Of a stretch of 64,000 nucleotides of DNA, positions 25,028-34,910 are shown piece by piece. Numbering within the stretch: the stretch's first letter is position 1; every line of letters begins with the position of its first letter. Source of the stretch: an uncultured Pelagibacteraceae bacterium. Its GTDB lineage: Bacteria > Pseudomonadota > Alphaproteobacteria > Pelagibacterales > Pelagibacteraceae. Position numbers and translations under genes: made by a program. The notes beneath the pieces are model-generated. The model was not told the origin of the DNA. It saw nothing but the letters and a program-made list of their open reading frames with translations, and searched no databases. The DNA lies in the NCBI GenBank assembly GCA_902600485.1, contig CACKJD010000002.1, positions 183,392-247,391 on the forward strand, given 5' to 3'.

Positions 25028-25647
25028 TGTCAAAAAAAATTAATATAATAAGTCCTTTTGGTCCTAAATTAGCAAAAATAAAACTTAGCAAAAAAGTTGT
25101 AAGCGATATTAATCAAGAGGTCGAAAGAATCATATTAAACGAAAAAAAATCTAAAAAAAAAGATTATTCTAAAAAATTAGTTGGTGAAGTATATCAAGAG
25201 ATTGAGCTTTCCAAAAATTTTATTAATAAAAAACTTAAAAAGTTTATTCATGAAAAAGTAAAAAATTATTTAAAAAGCACAATTAATAAATCAACCAATC
25301 AAATAAATATTAAAAATTTTTGGGTGGTAAGACAATTTAAAAATGAATACAACCCAGTTCATTACCATGATGGAAATATATCTGGTGTAGGATATCTTAA
25401 AATACCAAAAAACTTAAATTTTAGTAAAAAAAAAAAGAAAACTAATGGAACTATAGATTTTATAAATGGTTCTAGAATGTTTTTAAATAAAAGTATTTAT
25501 AATCATGTACCAAAAGTTGGTGATTTAATATTATTTCCAAACTACCTTATGCATACTGCATATCCTTTTGTCGTTGATGGCGAAAGAAGATCATTCTCTT
25601 TTAATGTTGAATTAGATAAAAAAGTTGCTGACGTTTTTCATGACTAA
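25027..25647 (+). CDS. 2OG-Fe(II) oxygenase-like protein
   Basis: A 206-residue protein with a C-terminal double-stranded beta-helix. The iron-binding triad is visible as NPVHYHDG (HxD) and FPNYLMHTAYPF (distal His), followed by ERRSFSFNVEL (the Arg that salt-bridges 2-oxoglutarate). This pattern fits the putative oxygenases related to phage and marine bacterial hydroxylases (PF13759-type). The N-terminal half is a Lys-rich linker of unknown use. Start overlaps hisI; end overlaps the next gene. Substrate not predictable. Confidence 0.75.
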   Translation: MSKKINIISPFGPKLAKIKLSKKVVSDINQEVERIILNEKKSKKKDYSKKLVGEVYQEIELSKNFINKKLKKFIHEKVKNYLKSTINKSTNQINIKNFWVVRQFKNEYNPVHYHDGNISGVGYLKIPKNLNFSKKKKKTNGTIDFINGSRMFLNKSIYNHVPKVGDLILFPNYLMHTAYPFVVDGERRSFSFNVELDKKVADVFHD

Positions 25648-26014
25648 AAAACAAAAAAACGTTTTAGGTGAGGATCTTGAATTATGCTCATCAAATCCAT
25701 TAACTGGTTGGTATAGAGATGGATGCTGTAATACAGATGAAAATGATAAAGGTGTTCATACAGTTTGTGCAAAAGTATCTAATGAATTTTTAAATTGGTG
25801 CAAAGATGCTGGTAATGATTTAATAACTCCTCATCCAGAATTTGGATTTCCTGGTTTAAAAGATGGTGATTGCTGGTGTGTTTGTGCAAGTTGGTATGCA
25901 AGAGCAATTGATGCAAACAAAGGATGTCCTATATTTTTAAAAAGAACTCACGAAAATACTTTGAAACTTATTCCGATTGAAACTTTAAAAAAATACGCAA
26001 TAGACTTATCTTAA
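25640..26014 (+). CDS. DUF2237 family protein
   Basis: A Cys-rich small protein. KNVLGEDLELCSSNPLTGWYRDGCCNT, HTVCAKVSNEFLNWCKDAGNDLITPHPEFGFPGLKDGD and CWCVCASWYARAI are the family's conserved blocks, found in many marine Proteobacteria and in eukaryotes. No biochemical role is established. The track start at 25625 lies in the upstream coding region; the ATG at 25640 overlaps the 2OG-oxygenase stop by 8 bp. Convergent with the ETF-QO gene (2 bp gap). Confidence 0.85.
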   Translation: MTKKQKNVLGEDLELCSSNPLTGWYRDGCCNTDENDKGVHTVCAKVSNEFLNWCKDAGNDLITPHPEFGFPGLKDGDCWCVCASWYARAIDANKGCPIFLKRTHENTLKLIPIETLKKYAIDLS

Positions 26015-26015
26015 A

Positions 26016-27635
26016 TTACATATTCCCGTATCTTGGACCACCACTTCCTTCAGGTGTTACCCAAGTGATATTTTGGGATGGTTCTTTGATATCACATGTC
26101 TTGCAATGTATGCAATTCTGAGCATTTATTACAAATTTCGGTGAACCGTTTTCATTTTGAACTTCGTAAACACCTGCTGGACAATATCTTTGAGCAGGTT
26201 CATCGTATTTTTCTAAAGTATATTTTATTGGTAATTCTTTATCTTTTAACTGGAGATGGACTGGCTGATTGTCCTCGTGATTTGTTCCAGTTAAATATAC
26301 AGAGCTAGTTTTGTCAAAAGTTAAGACGTTATCTGGTTTTGGGTACTCTATAACTGGCATTTTATTTGCTGGTTTTAAAGTTTCATGATCTGCATGCTTA
26401 TGTTTCAATGTGAATGGTAGCTTTCCTCTAAATAATATTTGATCAATTCCGGTAAAAATAATGCCTAAGATTAAACCCCAACTAAAGCTTGGTTTAACAT
26501 TTCTTGCTGCATGTAATTCTTCATAAGCCCAGCTTTTTTTGAATTTTTCCTCATAAATTGATAAATCTTTTTTATCTTTTAGATGCTCAACTATTGTTTC
26601 TGCTGCTATTAAACCACTTTTCATTGCTGTGTGTGAACCTTTTATTTTAGGCATATTTAAAGTACCAGCATCACATCCAATTAATAAAGCACCAGGCATA
26701 AACATTCTTGGTAAACTTTGAATTCCTCCCTCTATTAAAGCTCTTGCACCGTACGAAATTCTTTTACCTCCATTAAGCATTTTTGAAATAGCAGGATGTG
26801 TTTTAAATCTTTGAAATTCATCAAATGGAGATAGATGAGGATTTTGATAATCTAAACCAATTACATATCCTAAGTAAACTTCTTTGTTTTCAGCATGATA
26901 AACAAAACTTCCGCCGTATGTATTATTGTCTAATGGCCAACCTGCAGTATGCATAACTAATCCTTCTTCATGATTTTTTTCATCTACTTTCCAAATTTCT
27001 TTAAAACCGATACCATACTGCTGTGGATTTTTTCCTTTACTTAAATCAAATTTTTTAATTAGGTTTTTTCCTAGATGTCCTCTGCAACCTTCAGCAAAAA
27101 CAGTTACTTTTGCATGAAGCTCCATTCCAGGCTCGTAGCTATCTTTTTTTTCTCCGTTTTTATCTAGACCCATATCTTGCGTGATAACTCCTTTTACAGA
27201 TCCATCCTCATGATACAAAATATCGGATGCTGGAAAGCCAGGGAATATTTCTACACCTAATGCCTCTGCTTGTTCAGCTAACCATCTACACAAATTTGCA
27301 AGACTTATAATATAATTTTTATGATTTTGTTGAACTTTAGGCAGTAGCCATGTTGGCCAACTTATTGATTTTGTTTTACCAAGAAATAAAAATTTTTCTT
27401 TTGTAACTTTTGTTTTAATTGGTGAATTTAATTCTCTCCAATTAGGTATTAATTCATCCAAAGCTCTTGTTTCAAAAACATTTCCTGATAAAATATGGGA
27501 ACCAATTTCTGCTCCCTTTTCTAAAACACAAACATTAATTTCAGAATTTAATTGTTTTAGTTTTATTGCTGTTGCGAGTCCTGATGGTCCTCCACCAACA
27601 ATAACAACATCATATTCCATAACTTCTCTAGTCAT
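26016..27635 (-). CDS. Electron-transfer flavoprotein-ubiquinone oxidoreductase
   Basis: A 539-residue ETF-QO. The N-terminal FAD site VVIVGGGPSGLATAIKL is followed by SHILSGNVFE and GCRGHLGKNLIK. The C-terminal ferredoxin-like domain carries the [4Fe-4S] ligands in YCPAGVYEV ... NCIHCKTCDIKEP. It carries electrons from reduced ETF to the membrane ubiquinone pool. The gene lies 3 bp downstream of etfA in a consistent minus-strand block with etfB and the DMGDH-like gene, giving a complete route from flavin dehydrogenase to quinone. Confidence 0.95.
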   Translation of the reverse strand: MTREVMEYDVVIVGGGPSGLATAIKLKQLNSEINVCVLEKGAEIGSHILSGNVFETRALDELIPNWRELNSPIKTKVTKEKFLFLGKTKSISWPTWLLPKVQQNHKNYIISLANLCRWLAEQAEALGVEIFPGFPASDILYHEDGSVKGVITQDMGLDKNGEKKDSYEPGMELHAKVTVFAEGCRGHLGKNLIKKFDLSKGKNPQQYGIGFKEIWKVDEKNHEEGLVMHTAGWPLDNNTYGGSFVYHAENKEVYLGYVIGLDYQNPHLSPFDEFQRFKTHPAISKMLNGGKRISYGARALIEGGIQSLPRMFMPGALLIGCDAGTLNMPKIKGSHTAMKSGLIAAETIVEHLKDKKDLSIYEEKFKKSWAYEELHAARNVKPSFSWGLILGIIFTGIDQILFRGKLPFTLKHKHADHETLKPANKMPVIEYPKPDNVLTFDKTSSVYLTGTNHEDNQPVHLQLKDKELPIKYTLEKYDEPAQRYCPAGVYEVQNENGSPKFVINAQNCIHCKTCDIKEPSQNITWVTPEGSGGPRYGNM

Positions 27636-27638
27636 GAA

Positions 27639-28592
27639 TTACTTTTGAATACTATTGAGTTTATTTAATTCTTCTAAAAATTGAGGTAACGCTTCAAACA
27701 AGTCTGCTTCTAATCCATAATCTGCAACACTAAAAATTGGAGCTTCTCCATCTTTGTTGATTGCAACTATTACTTTACTCTCTTTCATTCCAGCTAAGTG
27801 TTGGATTGCGCCAGATATTCCAACTGCAATATACAAATCAGGTACAACAACTTTGCCAGTTTGGCCTACTTGATGATCGTTAGTGATATAACCTGCATCA
27901 ACTGCTGCTCTTGAAGCTCCTATCGCTGCGTTAAGTTTATCTGCGATTGCAGAAATTAATTTAAAGTTATCTGAATTTTGCATTCCTCTTCCACCAGAAA
28001 TAACAACTCTTGCAGTACCTAACTCTGGTCTATCAGATTTTATTTCTTCTCTCTTAACAAATTTTGAACTCTCAAACTTATCCCCTGGCTCGGATTTAAC
28101 TATTTCTGCTGATCCTCCAGTTGAAGGTGCTGGATCAAAAGATGTTGGTCTAATTGTAACACATTTTTTTTTGTCAGTGCTTTTAACAGTTGCAAACGCA
28201 TTACCTGCATAAATTGGTCTTAAAAAAGTATCTTCAGAAATAACATTTACTATATCGCTAACTTGTGACGTATCTAATAATGCTGCTACTCTAGGCATTA
28301 AATTTTTTCCAAATGTATTTGCTGAACAAACGATGTGTGAATAATTATCTACATGCTTTAAAATCGTAGATGTATAATTTTCAGCAGTAAAATTATCAAA
28401 TATTTCATTATCAACATGGATCACTTTTTTGACTAATGGTATTTCGCTTGCAGCTTTTGCAACACTATCTGATTTGTTGCCAAGAACTAAAACATGTAAA
28501 TCTTCATTAATTTTTGATGCTGCTGTAGCTGCATTAAAAGTAAATGGTCTAAGATCTGTGTTATTATGTTCCGCTATTAATAAAACTGACAT
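27639..28592 (-). CDS. etfA: Electron transfer flavoprotein alpha subunit
   Basis: A 317-residue EtfA. The C-terminal FAD-binding domain has the conserved GGRGMQ and the signature [44 protein letters not shown]. The N-terminal domain folds against EtfB. EtfA/B heterodimer carries one FAD and one AMP and shuttles electrons between dehydrogenases and ETF-QO. It shares one base with the end of etfB. Confidence 0.96.
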   Translation of the reverse strand: MSVLLIAEHNNTDLRPFTFNAATAASKINEDLHVLVLGNKSDSVAKAASEIPLVKKVIHVDNEIFDNFTAENYTSTILKHVDNYSHIVCSANTFGKNLMPRVAALLDTSQVSDIVNVISEDTFLRPIYAGNAFATVKSTDKKKCVTIRPTSFDPAPSTGGSAEIVKSEPGDKFESSKFVKREEIKSDRPELGTARVVISGGRGMQNSDNFKLISAIADKLNAAIGASRAAVDAGYITNDHQVGQTGKVVVPDLYIAVGISGAIQHLAGMKESKVIVAINKDGEAPIFSVADYGLEADLFEALPQFLEELNKLNSIQK

Positions 28593-29341
28593 TATATTAC
28601 TTTAGCCTCATTTTTTAATTTTTGAACCAATTCTGATACACTTGCGACTTTTATACCAGCTTTTCTTTTTGGCGGTTCTTCTACTTTAATTTGCTCGATT
28701 CTCGCTTTAGTATCAACCCCTAAATCAGATGCATTTAATTGTTCTAAAGGTTTTTTCTTTGCCTTCATAATATTTGGTAAAGATGCATATCTTGGTTCAT
28801 TGAGTCTTAGATCACAAGTTACAATCGCAGGTATGTTTACTTCGATCGTTTCTAAGCCCTCATCAATTTCTCTAGTAACCTCTAAAGATTTTTCCTTAAC
28901 CTCAATTTTTGAAGCAAAAGTTGCTTGGGGCCAATTTAATATTGCAGCTAACATTTGACCTGTTTGATTGCAATCATCATCAATTGCTTGTTTTCCCATA
29001 AAAACTAAATCTGGATTTTCTTTTTCGACTATTTTTTTTAATATTTTAGAAACAGCTAGTGGTTCAACTATTCCATCAACTTTAACATGAATTCCTCTGT
29101 CAGCTCCTACAGCAAGAGCCTTTCTTACTGTTTCTTGTGCTTTATCATCTCCGATTGTAATTGCTACAACCTCTTTAGCTTTACCTGACTCTTTTATCTT
29201 CACCGCTTCTTCGATTGCATTATCGTCTGGTGGATTAGTAGACATCTTGACGTTGTCAGTTACAACACCAGTTCCATCATCCTTTACTCTAACTTGGACG
29301 TTATAATCAATTACTCTTTTTACAGCCACTAATATTTTCAT
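28592..29341 (-). CDS. etfB: Electron transfer flavoprotein beta subunit
   Basis: A 249-residue EtfB. The start [20 protein letters not shown] and the recognition loop [20 protein letters not shown] are diagnostic; the latter is where ETF docks with its dehydrogenase partners. The region [16 protein letters not shown] is the AMP-binding segment. Start and stop abut neighbours (29341 and 28592), so the block DMGDH-like - etfB - etfA - ETF-QO is likely one transcript. Confidence 0.96.
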   Translation of the reverse strand: MKILVAVKRVIDYNVQVRVKDDGTGVVTDNVKMSTNPPDDNAIEEAVKIKESGKAKEVVAITIGDDKAQETVRKALAVGADRGIHVKVDGIVEPLAVSKILKKIVEKENPDLVFMGKQAIDDDCNQTGQMLAAILNWPQATFASKIEVKEKSLEVTREIDEGLETIEVNIPAIVTCDLRLNEPRYASLPNIMKAKKKPLEQLNASDLGVDTKARIEQIKVEEPPKRKAGIKVASVSELVQKLKNEAKVI

Positions 29342-31773
29342 TATGCTCTCAATAATTTATTTTCTGGATCATAAGGACTTTCATCCAGAATAGTTGCATC
29401 ATATTTCTCGCCTAAAATTTCAACTTTTAATTTCTGTCCTACATTTCCAAGCTCTGGTTTTACCATGCCTAATGCAATTGATTTACCTAATCTAAAACCG
29501 TAATCACCACCTGTTGCTCTACCAATAACACTTCCATTTTCATATATGGGATTATTTCCAAGAACATCTGCGTCTTTTGGATTATGAATTTCTAATGTAA
29601 CTAATTTATTATTAAATCCCTTTTCTCTCCACTTGTTTAAAGCTTCTAAACCAATAAAGCTTCCTTTATTTGGATGAATGAACCTGTCTAAACCACTTTC
29701 ATAAGGCGAGTATTCGATAGATAACTCTGTTCCAACTAGTTTGTATGATTTTTCAACTCTTAAACTATTCATGGCTCTAATACCAAAAGGTTTAATTCCT
29801 AAATCTTTTCCTGCTTCCATTAATTTATCAAAAATATGATTTTGATATTCAATTGGATGATGAAGTTCCCACCCGAGCTCTCCTACAAAATTCACTCTCA
29901 TTGCATTGACAGGCGCATAACCTACGTCAACCATTTTAGAACTTAGCCATTTAAAGTTTTCATTTGAAAAATCGTCTTTTGAAACTTTTTGCATTAGTTC
30001 TCTAGCTTTTGGTCCTGCAACAACAAGAACACCATTGCTATTTGTTAAATTTTCAAATTGAACAGACCCATCATTTGGCATCCATTTTAAAATCCAATCG
30101 TGGTCTAACCTTTGAAAAGCACCTGCAGAAACTAGATAAAAACTTGTTTCAGATTCTCTCATGATTGTAAACTCTGAGTGAACTCCCCCTTTTGTATTTA
30201 GTGCGTGGCAAAGATTAATTCTTCCAATTTTTTTTGGTAATTTATTTGCAACAAGCTTATCTAAAAAAGCTTCAGCACCAGGTCCTTTAATTCTACATTT
30301 TGCAAAAGCCGTCATATCCAGCAGGCCAACATTTTCTCTTACATTTTTGCATTCTTTTTCTATAGCGCTGAACCATTTAGATCTTCTAAATGACCAATCA
30401 TCTTTTTGTTCCATTCCATCTGTTGCAAAAAAATTCGGTCTTTCCCAACCAAATTTTTGACCAAACACAGCACCTAAATTTTTCATTCTATCGTAACACG
30501 GAGCTGTTCTTAGAGGTCTTGCTGCAGGTCTTTCTTCATCTGGGAAGTGATTTATAAAAACATGGCTATAAGCCTCTTCATTCTTTTTAATCAAATATGA
30601 TTTAGAGCAATAGTCGCCGTATCTTCTTGGTTCAACACCAAGCATATCAATTGTAGGTTCTCCATCAACAATCCACTCAGCTAATTGCCAGCCTGCACCT
30701 CCAGCTGCAGTTATTCCAAAACTATGTCCTTCATTAATCCAAAAATTTTTTAATCCCCAAGCTGGTCCAACAATTGGGTTACCGTCAGGTGTATAGCAAA
30801 TTGCACCATTGTAAACTTTCTTAACTCCAACTTCACCAAAAGCTGGAACTCTATGTATCGCACCCTCTATATGAGGTGCTAGTCTATCTAAATCTTCTTG
30901 AAATAATTCATACTCAGACTCTTTAGATGGTCCATTAACGTAACATGCTGGAGCACCATCTTCATATGGACCTAAAATTAATCCTCCTGCTTCTTCTCTC
31001 ATATACCATCTACTGTCACTGTCTCTTAAAACTCCCATTTCAGGTAAACCTTCTTTTTTTCTTTTTTGAATTTCTGGATGAGGTTCTGTAACGATGTATT
31101 GGTGTTCTACTGGTATAACAGGAATATCTAATCCTACCATTTTACCAGTTTGTCTTGCAAAATTTCCTGAACAAGAAATTACATGTTCACACTCTATTGA
31201 TCCTTTATCTGTTTCAACAACCCAACCGTTTTTAGTTTGTTTAATTCCTACAACTGTTGTGTTTCTATAAATTTCTGCACCTCTATTTCTTGCTCCTGTA
31301 GCCAAAGCTTGTGTTAAATCTGCAGGTTGAATGTAACCATCCTCAGGATGTTGAATAGCGCCAACTAAATCAGATGTGTTACATAGTGGCCAAATTTCTT
31401 TTACTTGATCTGGAGTTAAAAATTTTACATCAACACCAATTGTTTGTGCAACACCTGCATACTGAAAATATTCATCCATTCTGTCTTTATTGTTTGCAAG
31501 TCTAATATTAGATACTCTACTGAAGCCTACATTTTTTCCTGTCTCTTCTTCTAACTTACCGTACAAGTTAACTGCGTATTTATGTAATTGACCAACTGAA
31601 TAGCTCATGTTGAATAGAGGTAATAATCCCGCTGCATGCCAAGTCGATCCTGAAGTTAGTTCTTTTCTTTCCACTAGGACAACATCCGACCAACCTTTTT
31701 TTGCTAAATGATATAGTGCGCTAACTCCTACTACGCCGCCACCAACAACAACTACTTTAGATTTAGATTTCAC
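29341..31773 (-). CDS. Dimethylglycine/sarcosine dehydrogenase-like flavoenzyme with GcvT domain
   Basis: An 810-residue protein. N-terminal DAO-type FAD domain begins [17 protein letters not shown] and has [13 protein letters not shown], where the histidine is the one that carries covalent FAD in mammalian DMGDH/SARDH. The C-terminal half (from about residue 430) is a GcvT-type THF-binding aminomethyltransferase module with [15 protein letters not shown] and [22 protein letters not shown]. These enzymes oxidise N-methyl groups of dimethylglycine or sarcosine and form 5,10-methylene-THF, giving electrons to ETF. The close etfBA-ETF-QO neighbours support that route. Dimethylglycine versus sarcosine cannot be told apart. 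Confidence 0.9.
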   Translation of the reverse strand: MKSKSKVVVVGGGVVGVSALYHLAKKGWSDVVLVERKELTSGSTWHAAGLLPLFNMSYSVGQLHKYAVNLYGKLEEETGKNVGFSRVSNIRLANNKDRMDEYFQYAGVAQTIGVDVKFLTPDQVKEIWPLCNTSDLVGAIQHPEDGYIQPADLTQALATGARNRGAEIYRNTTVVGIKQTKNGWVVETDKGSIECEHVISCSGNFARQTGKMVGLDIPVIPVEHQYIVTEPHPEIQKRKKEGLPEMGVLRDSDSRWYMREEAGGLILGPYEDGAPACYVNGPSKESEYELFQEDLDRLAPHIEGAIHRVPAFGEVGVKKVYNGAICYTPDGNPIVGPAWGLKNFWINEGHSFGITAAGGAGWQLAEWIVDGEPTIDMLGVEPRRYGDYCSKSYLIKKNEEAYSHVFINHFPDEERPAARPLRTAPCYDRMKNLGAVFGQKFGWERPNFFATDGMEQKDDWSFRRSKWFSAIEKECKNVRENVGLLDMTAFAKCRIKGPGAEAFLDKLVANKLPKKIGRINLCHALNTKGGVHSEFTIMRESETSFYLVSAGAFQRLDHDWILKWMPNDGSVQFENLTNSNGVLVVAGPKARELMQKVSKDDFSNENFKWLSSKMVDVGYAPVNAMRVNFVGELGWELHHPIEYQNHIFDKLMEAGKDLGIKPFGIRAMNSLRVEKSYKLVGTELSIEYSPYESGLDRFIHPNKGSFIGLEALNKWREKGFNNKLVTLEIHNPKDADVLGNNPIYENGSVIGRATGGDYGFRLGKSIALGMVKPELGNVGQKLKVEILGEKYDATILDESPYDPENKLLRA

Positions 31774-31819
31774 AATATGGTTTTACTAAATTTTGATAAT
31801 TTACGAAACATAATTTTTG

Positions 31820-32023
31820 CTAATCATCCTCAAAGTCTCGCCAGTCTTTTATATACATAAGGTAACCTGCCACAGTAACGCTGATAGCGCCTACAATCAT
31901 TCCACAATTAAGACCCACTGCTTTACCCCAAAAATACCATCCAATTTGGGTTGCACCAATAGGTGGTAGGCAAAGGATCGCCATTAAAATTGGGATTCTT
32001 AAATAAAAAGGTGGCTTAGACAT
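31820..32023 (-). CDS. 67-residue two-span membrane protein
   Basis: Small membrane protein with two hydrophobic segments (residues 8-28 and 36-57) and an acidic tail (KDWRDFEDD). ATG at 32023 is preceded by weak purine-rich sequence. It is upstream of the DMGDH-like gene on the same strand (46 bp gap) and divergent from the next gene. No family was recognised. Confidence 0.65.
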   Translation of the reverse strand: MSKPPFYLRIPILMAILCLPPIGATQIGWYFWGKAVGLNCGMIVGAISVTVAGYLMYIKDWRDFEDD

Positions 32024-32075
32024 TTTGTGAAATTACCAAAATAGGGATCTTAATATATAATTCAAATGACGCACT

Positions 32076-32318
32076 ATGACAAAAAAAATATTAATTATAC
32101 TGAGTATTTTAGCTCCTTTTATAACTTTTTATTTAATTAAATTTGCTTTTAAATTGTCAGATAAAAAAATACCTTTCCTAGCACTTTCTTTAACAAGCTT
32201 AATACTTTTGATTTTAACTTTAGTTTACTTCAGGTTCGACAATAGTTTCCTCCCGGATACAAAGTATTCACCTCCAAAGATGGAAAATGGAAAAGTTAAA
32301 CCAGCTGAGAACAATTAG
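32076..32318 (+). CDS. 80-residue membrane protein, DUF6111-like
   Basis: Two membrane spans (residues 5-26 and 34-52) followed by a short tail, YSPPKMENGKVKPAEN. The tail resembles the YxPPHxEDGRxVPG end of small alphaproteobacterial DUF6111 proteins, a weak but specific hint. No function is known. It overlaps the convergent gene's stop by 4 bp. Confidence 0.6.
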   Translation: MTKKILIILSILAPFITFYLIKFAFKLSDKKIPFLALSLTSLILLILTLVYFRFDNSFLPDTKYSPPKMENGKVKPAENN

Positions 32319-32785
32319 ACGGAAGAACCTAGCACTTTTGGTGCTAAAACAGCTGTTGTTAACCAGCAATTTTTAAGTGGTCCTTCTTTATTATACTTTT
32401 CTACCTGCCACTTAAATTTATAGAATTTTTTATCTCTTCCTAAAATAACTACTTCATATGTAGCAACGTTTTCATTTTTAAACATCTCTTTTACTTCGTG
32501 AGATTTATGATTAATTAAGATTGAATATGAGTCTTTTTTAATCATATTTTTAAATTTATCATATGGACCAGTAAAACTTTTGTTTTTTGGATGTGCAAAT
32601 TCCCAGGTTTGTAAAATCCCAGAGTCGATGTTAGGAGAATTATTATTTTGTAAACTACTTAATTGTATTTTGACAACTTCAGATGGCAAAATAGAAATAT
32701 TAGGTTTTAAAATTTCTGCATAAGAAAAATTTGTATTAAAAAAAATGATTATAAAAAAAAATGTTTTAAAAATATTAAATTTCAC
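32315..32785 (-). CDS. Exported DUF4864-like protein
   Basis: A 156-residue protein with an N-terminal signal peptide (MKFNIFKTFFFIIIFFNTNFSYAEI). The mature part has IQLSSLQNNNSPNIDSGILQTWEFAHPKNKSFTGPYDKFKNMI and a C-terminal WLTTAVLAP, a pattern like DUF4864 (one cystatin-like domain). A periplasmic or outer-membrane-associated role is likely. Family assignment is by eye and tentative. Confidence 0.65.
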   Translation of the reverse strand: MKFNIFKTFFFIIIFFNTNFSYAEILKPNISILPSEVVKIQLSSLQNNNSPNIDSGILQTWEFAHPKNKSFTGPYDKFKNMIKKDSYSILINHKSHEVKEMFKNENVATYEVVILGRDKKFYKFKWQVEKYNKEGPLKNCWLTTAVLAPKVLGSSV

Positions 32786-32825
32786 AATTTTATAATATAG
32801 TATTTAAATATAAATTTAAGAAAAA

Positions 32826-33296
32826 ATGACTCTTTACTTAACATCAAAAAAAATAATTAAGGATTGGACTGATTATAATGGACACATGAATGTCGCATAC
32901 TACGTTTTGATATTTGATATATTTGGTGCAGAAATATTAATGAATAAGTTTCAAATGGGAGAAGAGTCTGCAAAAACCACAAAAAAAAGCACAATGGTTG
33001 TGGAGTCACATATTACTTATAATCAAGAAGTAAAAGAAGGAGAAGATGTAGATGTTAACTTAATTTTTTTTGATCACGACAAAAAAAGACTTCAATATAA
33101 GCTTGAAATGGTACACAAAGAAAAAAAATATATTGCATCAACAATTGAAGTTTTATCATTATATGTTGATTTAAATCAGAGAAAAGTTGCAGAGTTTGAG
33201 GATGAAAAAGTAAAAATTATGGATCAATATATTAAAGAAAACTCATCAAAATTTAATTCTGAGAATTTAAAATTTTCTAACAAGTTAAAAAAATAA
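32826..33296 (+). CDS. Hotdog-fold acyl-CoA thioesterase
   Basis: A 156-residue thioesterase. IIKDWTDYNGHMNVAYYVLIFD is the signature of the 4-hydroxybenzoyl-CoA thioesterase/YbgC-like family (DxxGHxNNxxY), where the Asp is catalytic. EGEDVDVNLIFFDHDKKRLQYKLEM is the central strand region. Relatives include betainyl-CoA thioesterases of carnitine breakdown, which would suit marine osmolyte use but is not shown here. Convergent with the quinone reductase-like gene. Confidence 0.82.
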   Translation: MTLYLTSKKIIKDWTDYNGHMNVAYYVLIFDIFGAEILMNKFQMGEESAKTTKKSTMVVESHITYNQEVKEGEDVDVNLIFFDHDKKRLQYKLEMVHKEKKYIASTIEVLSLYVDLNQRKVAEFEDEKVKIMDQYIKENSSKFNSENLKFSNKLKK

Positions 33297-33297
33297 A

Positions 33298-33867
33298 TTA
33301 TAAACTGGTAGCGGTATTTTCTACGTCTTTTAAATATTTTTTTCTTTTTTCATCTGATACGAAAGGAACCTCAAAATATCTTCTGTAAAGCACATCTTTG
33401 ATGCCGCAAATAAAGAAAACTCCTCTTTTTAATCGTCTTATAGGCATATTCAAAAAGAAAGTTGTCACTGCAAATCTTGGTGAGCCATAAGTACAAAATA
33501 TAATAACTTTTTTTCCTTTTAAATTTCCTTTTGGGTAACCATAATTTCCAAATAACTTTTTAAAAGTAAATGCCCAAGGCGGTGAGAGAACTCTATCAAT
33601 CCAACCCTCTACAATTGCTGGCATTCGATAGTTCCAAATAGGTGCTACTAAAACTATTACATCTGATTTATCAATTCTCTTTTGATGATCTAAGACTACT
33701 TCATCCGGTTTTTCGCCTGCATAGACTGGGTTGAACTTCTCTTTATATAAATCTACACAATCAACAGTGTGTCCCTTTTTTTGAGCAGCTTCTGTAAATG
33801 TATTCTTTATAGCTGCGTTAAATGAATTTTGGTTGTAGTGACCGTAGACAATAAAAATATTTTTCAT
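33298..33867 (-). CDS. Flavodoxin-like NAD(P)H:quinone oxidoreductase
   Basis: A 189-residue flavodoxin_2-fold protein. The start IFIVYGHYNQNSFNAAIK is the FMN phosphate loop, and VLVAPIWNYRMPAIVEGWIDRVLSPPWAF is the conserved aromatic stretch (xxPxWWxxxPAxxKGWxDRV) of KefF/MdaB-like quinone reductases. It likely carries out two-electron quinone reduction. The start overlaps the msrA stop by 4 bp (ATGA). Confidence 0.85.
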   Translation of the reverse strand: MKNIFIVYGHYNQNSFNAAIKNTFTEAAQKKGHTVDCVDLYKEKFNPVYAGEKPDEVVLDHQKRIDKSDVIVLVAPIWNYRMPAIVEGWIDRVLSPPWAFTFKKLFGNYGYPKGNLKGKKVIIFCTYGSPRFAVTTFFLNMPIRRLKRGVFFICGIKDVLYRRYFEVPFVSDEKRKKYLKDVENTATSL

Positions 33868-34436
33868 TTTTTCCAGATTTGATCCAGTCTATTCTCTCTA
33901 CCACAACCCTTTTTATAAAGTAAGTAGTTAATAAAATTAGTTTGATAATAATTTTGGTGGTAATCTTCAGCTTTATAGAACTTATCAAAATCTCTAACAT
34001 AAGTTACTACACTTTTATTATACTGAGTCTCAATTTCTTTGATTCTTTTTTCTATTAATTTTTTTTGTTCTTGGTTTTGGTAAAACGCAACTGATCTGTA
34101 GCTATATCCTTTATCACAAAATTGACCAGCTTTATCAAATGGATCTATATTTTTCCAAAAGACATTTAGTAAATTTTTAAAGTTAGTTATTTTACTGTCA
34201 TAGACAATTTCAACTACTTCAAAGTGTCCTGTATTTCCGTAAGTTACTTCTTTATATGTTGGATTTTTTGTTGTGCCGCCAGAATATCCAGATATTACAT
34301 CTTTTACACCTTCAGCTTTATCAAAAGATTCTTCCATGCACCAAAAACACCCTCCACCAAAGTAAACTTTTTTTAAATCTTCTGCAAAAACGTTGGTATT
34401 AAAAAGTAAAAATAAAACTAAAAATATTCTCAGCAT
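33864..34436 (-). CDS. msrA: Peptide methionine sulfoxide reductase MsrA
   Basis: A 190-residue MsrA with the active-site motif FGGGCFWCMEE (catalytic Cys first), then VISGYSGG and the ending WKNIDPFDKAGQFCDKGYSYRSVAFY. It has an N-terminal signal peptide (MLRIFLVLFLLFNTNVFA), so it repairs oxidised methionines in the periplasm or as a membrane-anchored form. A resolving Cys may lie in the C-terminal GCGRENR. Operon partner of the flavodoxin-like gene. Confidence 0.95.
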   Translation of the reverse strand: MLRIFLVLFLLFNTNVFAEDLKKVYFGGGCFWCMEESFDKAEGVKDVISGYSGGTTKNPTYKEVTYGNTGHFEVVEIVYDSKITNFKNLLNVFWKNIDPFDKAGQFCDKGYSYRSVAFYQNQEQKKLIEKRIKEIETQYNKSVVTYVRDFDKFYKAEDYHQNYYQTNFINYLLYKKGCGRENRLDQIWKK

Positions 34437-34448
34437 TTTATGGGTTGT

Positions 34449-34910
34449 TTAATTTTTTAATGCTGGAAAAACTGGATTAACTTTTTGAAAAATATTTTGA
34501 TAATCCTGTTTAATGCAGCGATTTGAAATATACTTGATTTTTGCATCATTAGCTATTTTCTCTGCTGCGTCATTTTTAATTCCGTACTGTAACCATAAAA
34601 CTTTAGCGTTAATTTTAACTGCATCCTCTGCTATTCCAGGAGTTTCTTTAGATGGTCTAAAAACATTAACTATATCTACCTTTTCATTTATATCACCAAG
34701 TTTAGCTACTACTTTCTCACCATGAATTACTTCTCCCACTGCAAATGGATTGACTGGTATAACTTTATACCCAAATTCTTGCATATACTTCATAACAATT
34801 GTTGAAGGTTTTCTTTTTAAATTTGTTCTATCCTCTTTTTCTTTTAAAGAACTAACTCCAATCATTGCAATTGTTTTTGAATTTTTTAAAATAGTTTCTA
34901 TCTCCTGCAT
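34449..34910 (-). CDS. CoA-binding domain protein (YccU-like)
   Basis: A 153-residue Rossmann-fold CoA-binding protein. TIAMIGVSSLKEKEDR is the dinucleotide loop, FGYKVIPVNPF and VNVFRPSKETPGIAEDAV follow the YccU pattern. The function is unknown; such proteins bind CoA or palmitoyl-CoA. It shares its last base with the enoyl-CoA hydratase-like gene's stop region and is co-oriented, which supports an acyl-CoA context. Confidence 0.88.
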   Translation of the reverse strand: MQEIETILKNSKTIAMIGVSSLKEKEDRTNLKRKPSTIVMKYMQEFGYKVIPVNPFAVGEVIHGEKVVAKLGDINEKVDIVNVFRPSKETPGIAEDAVKINAKVLWLQYGIKNDAAEKIANDAKIKYISNRCIKQDYQNIFQKVNPVFPALKN

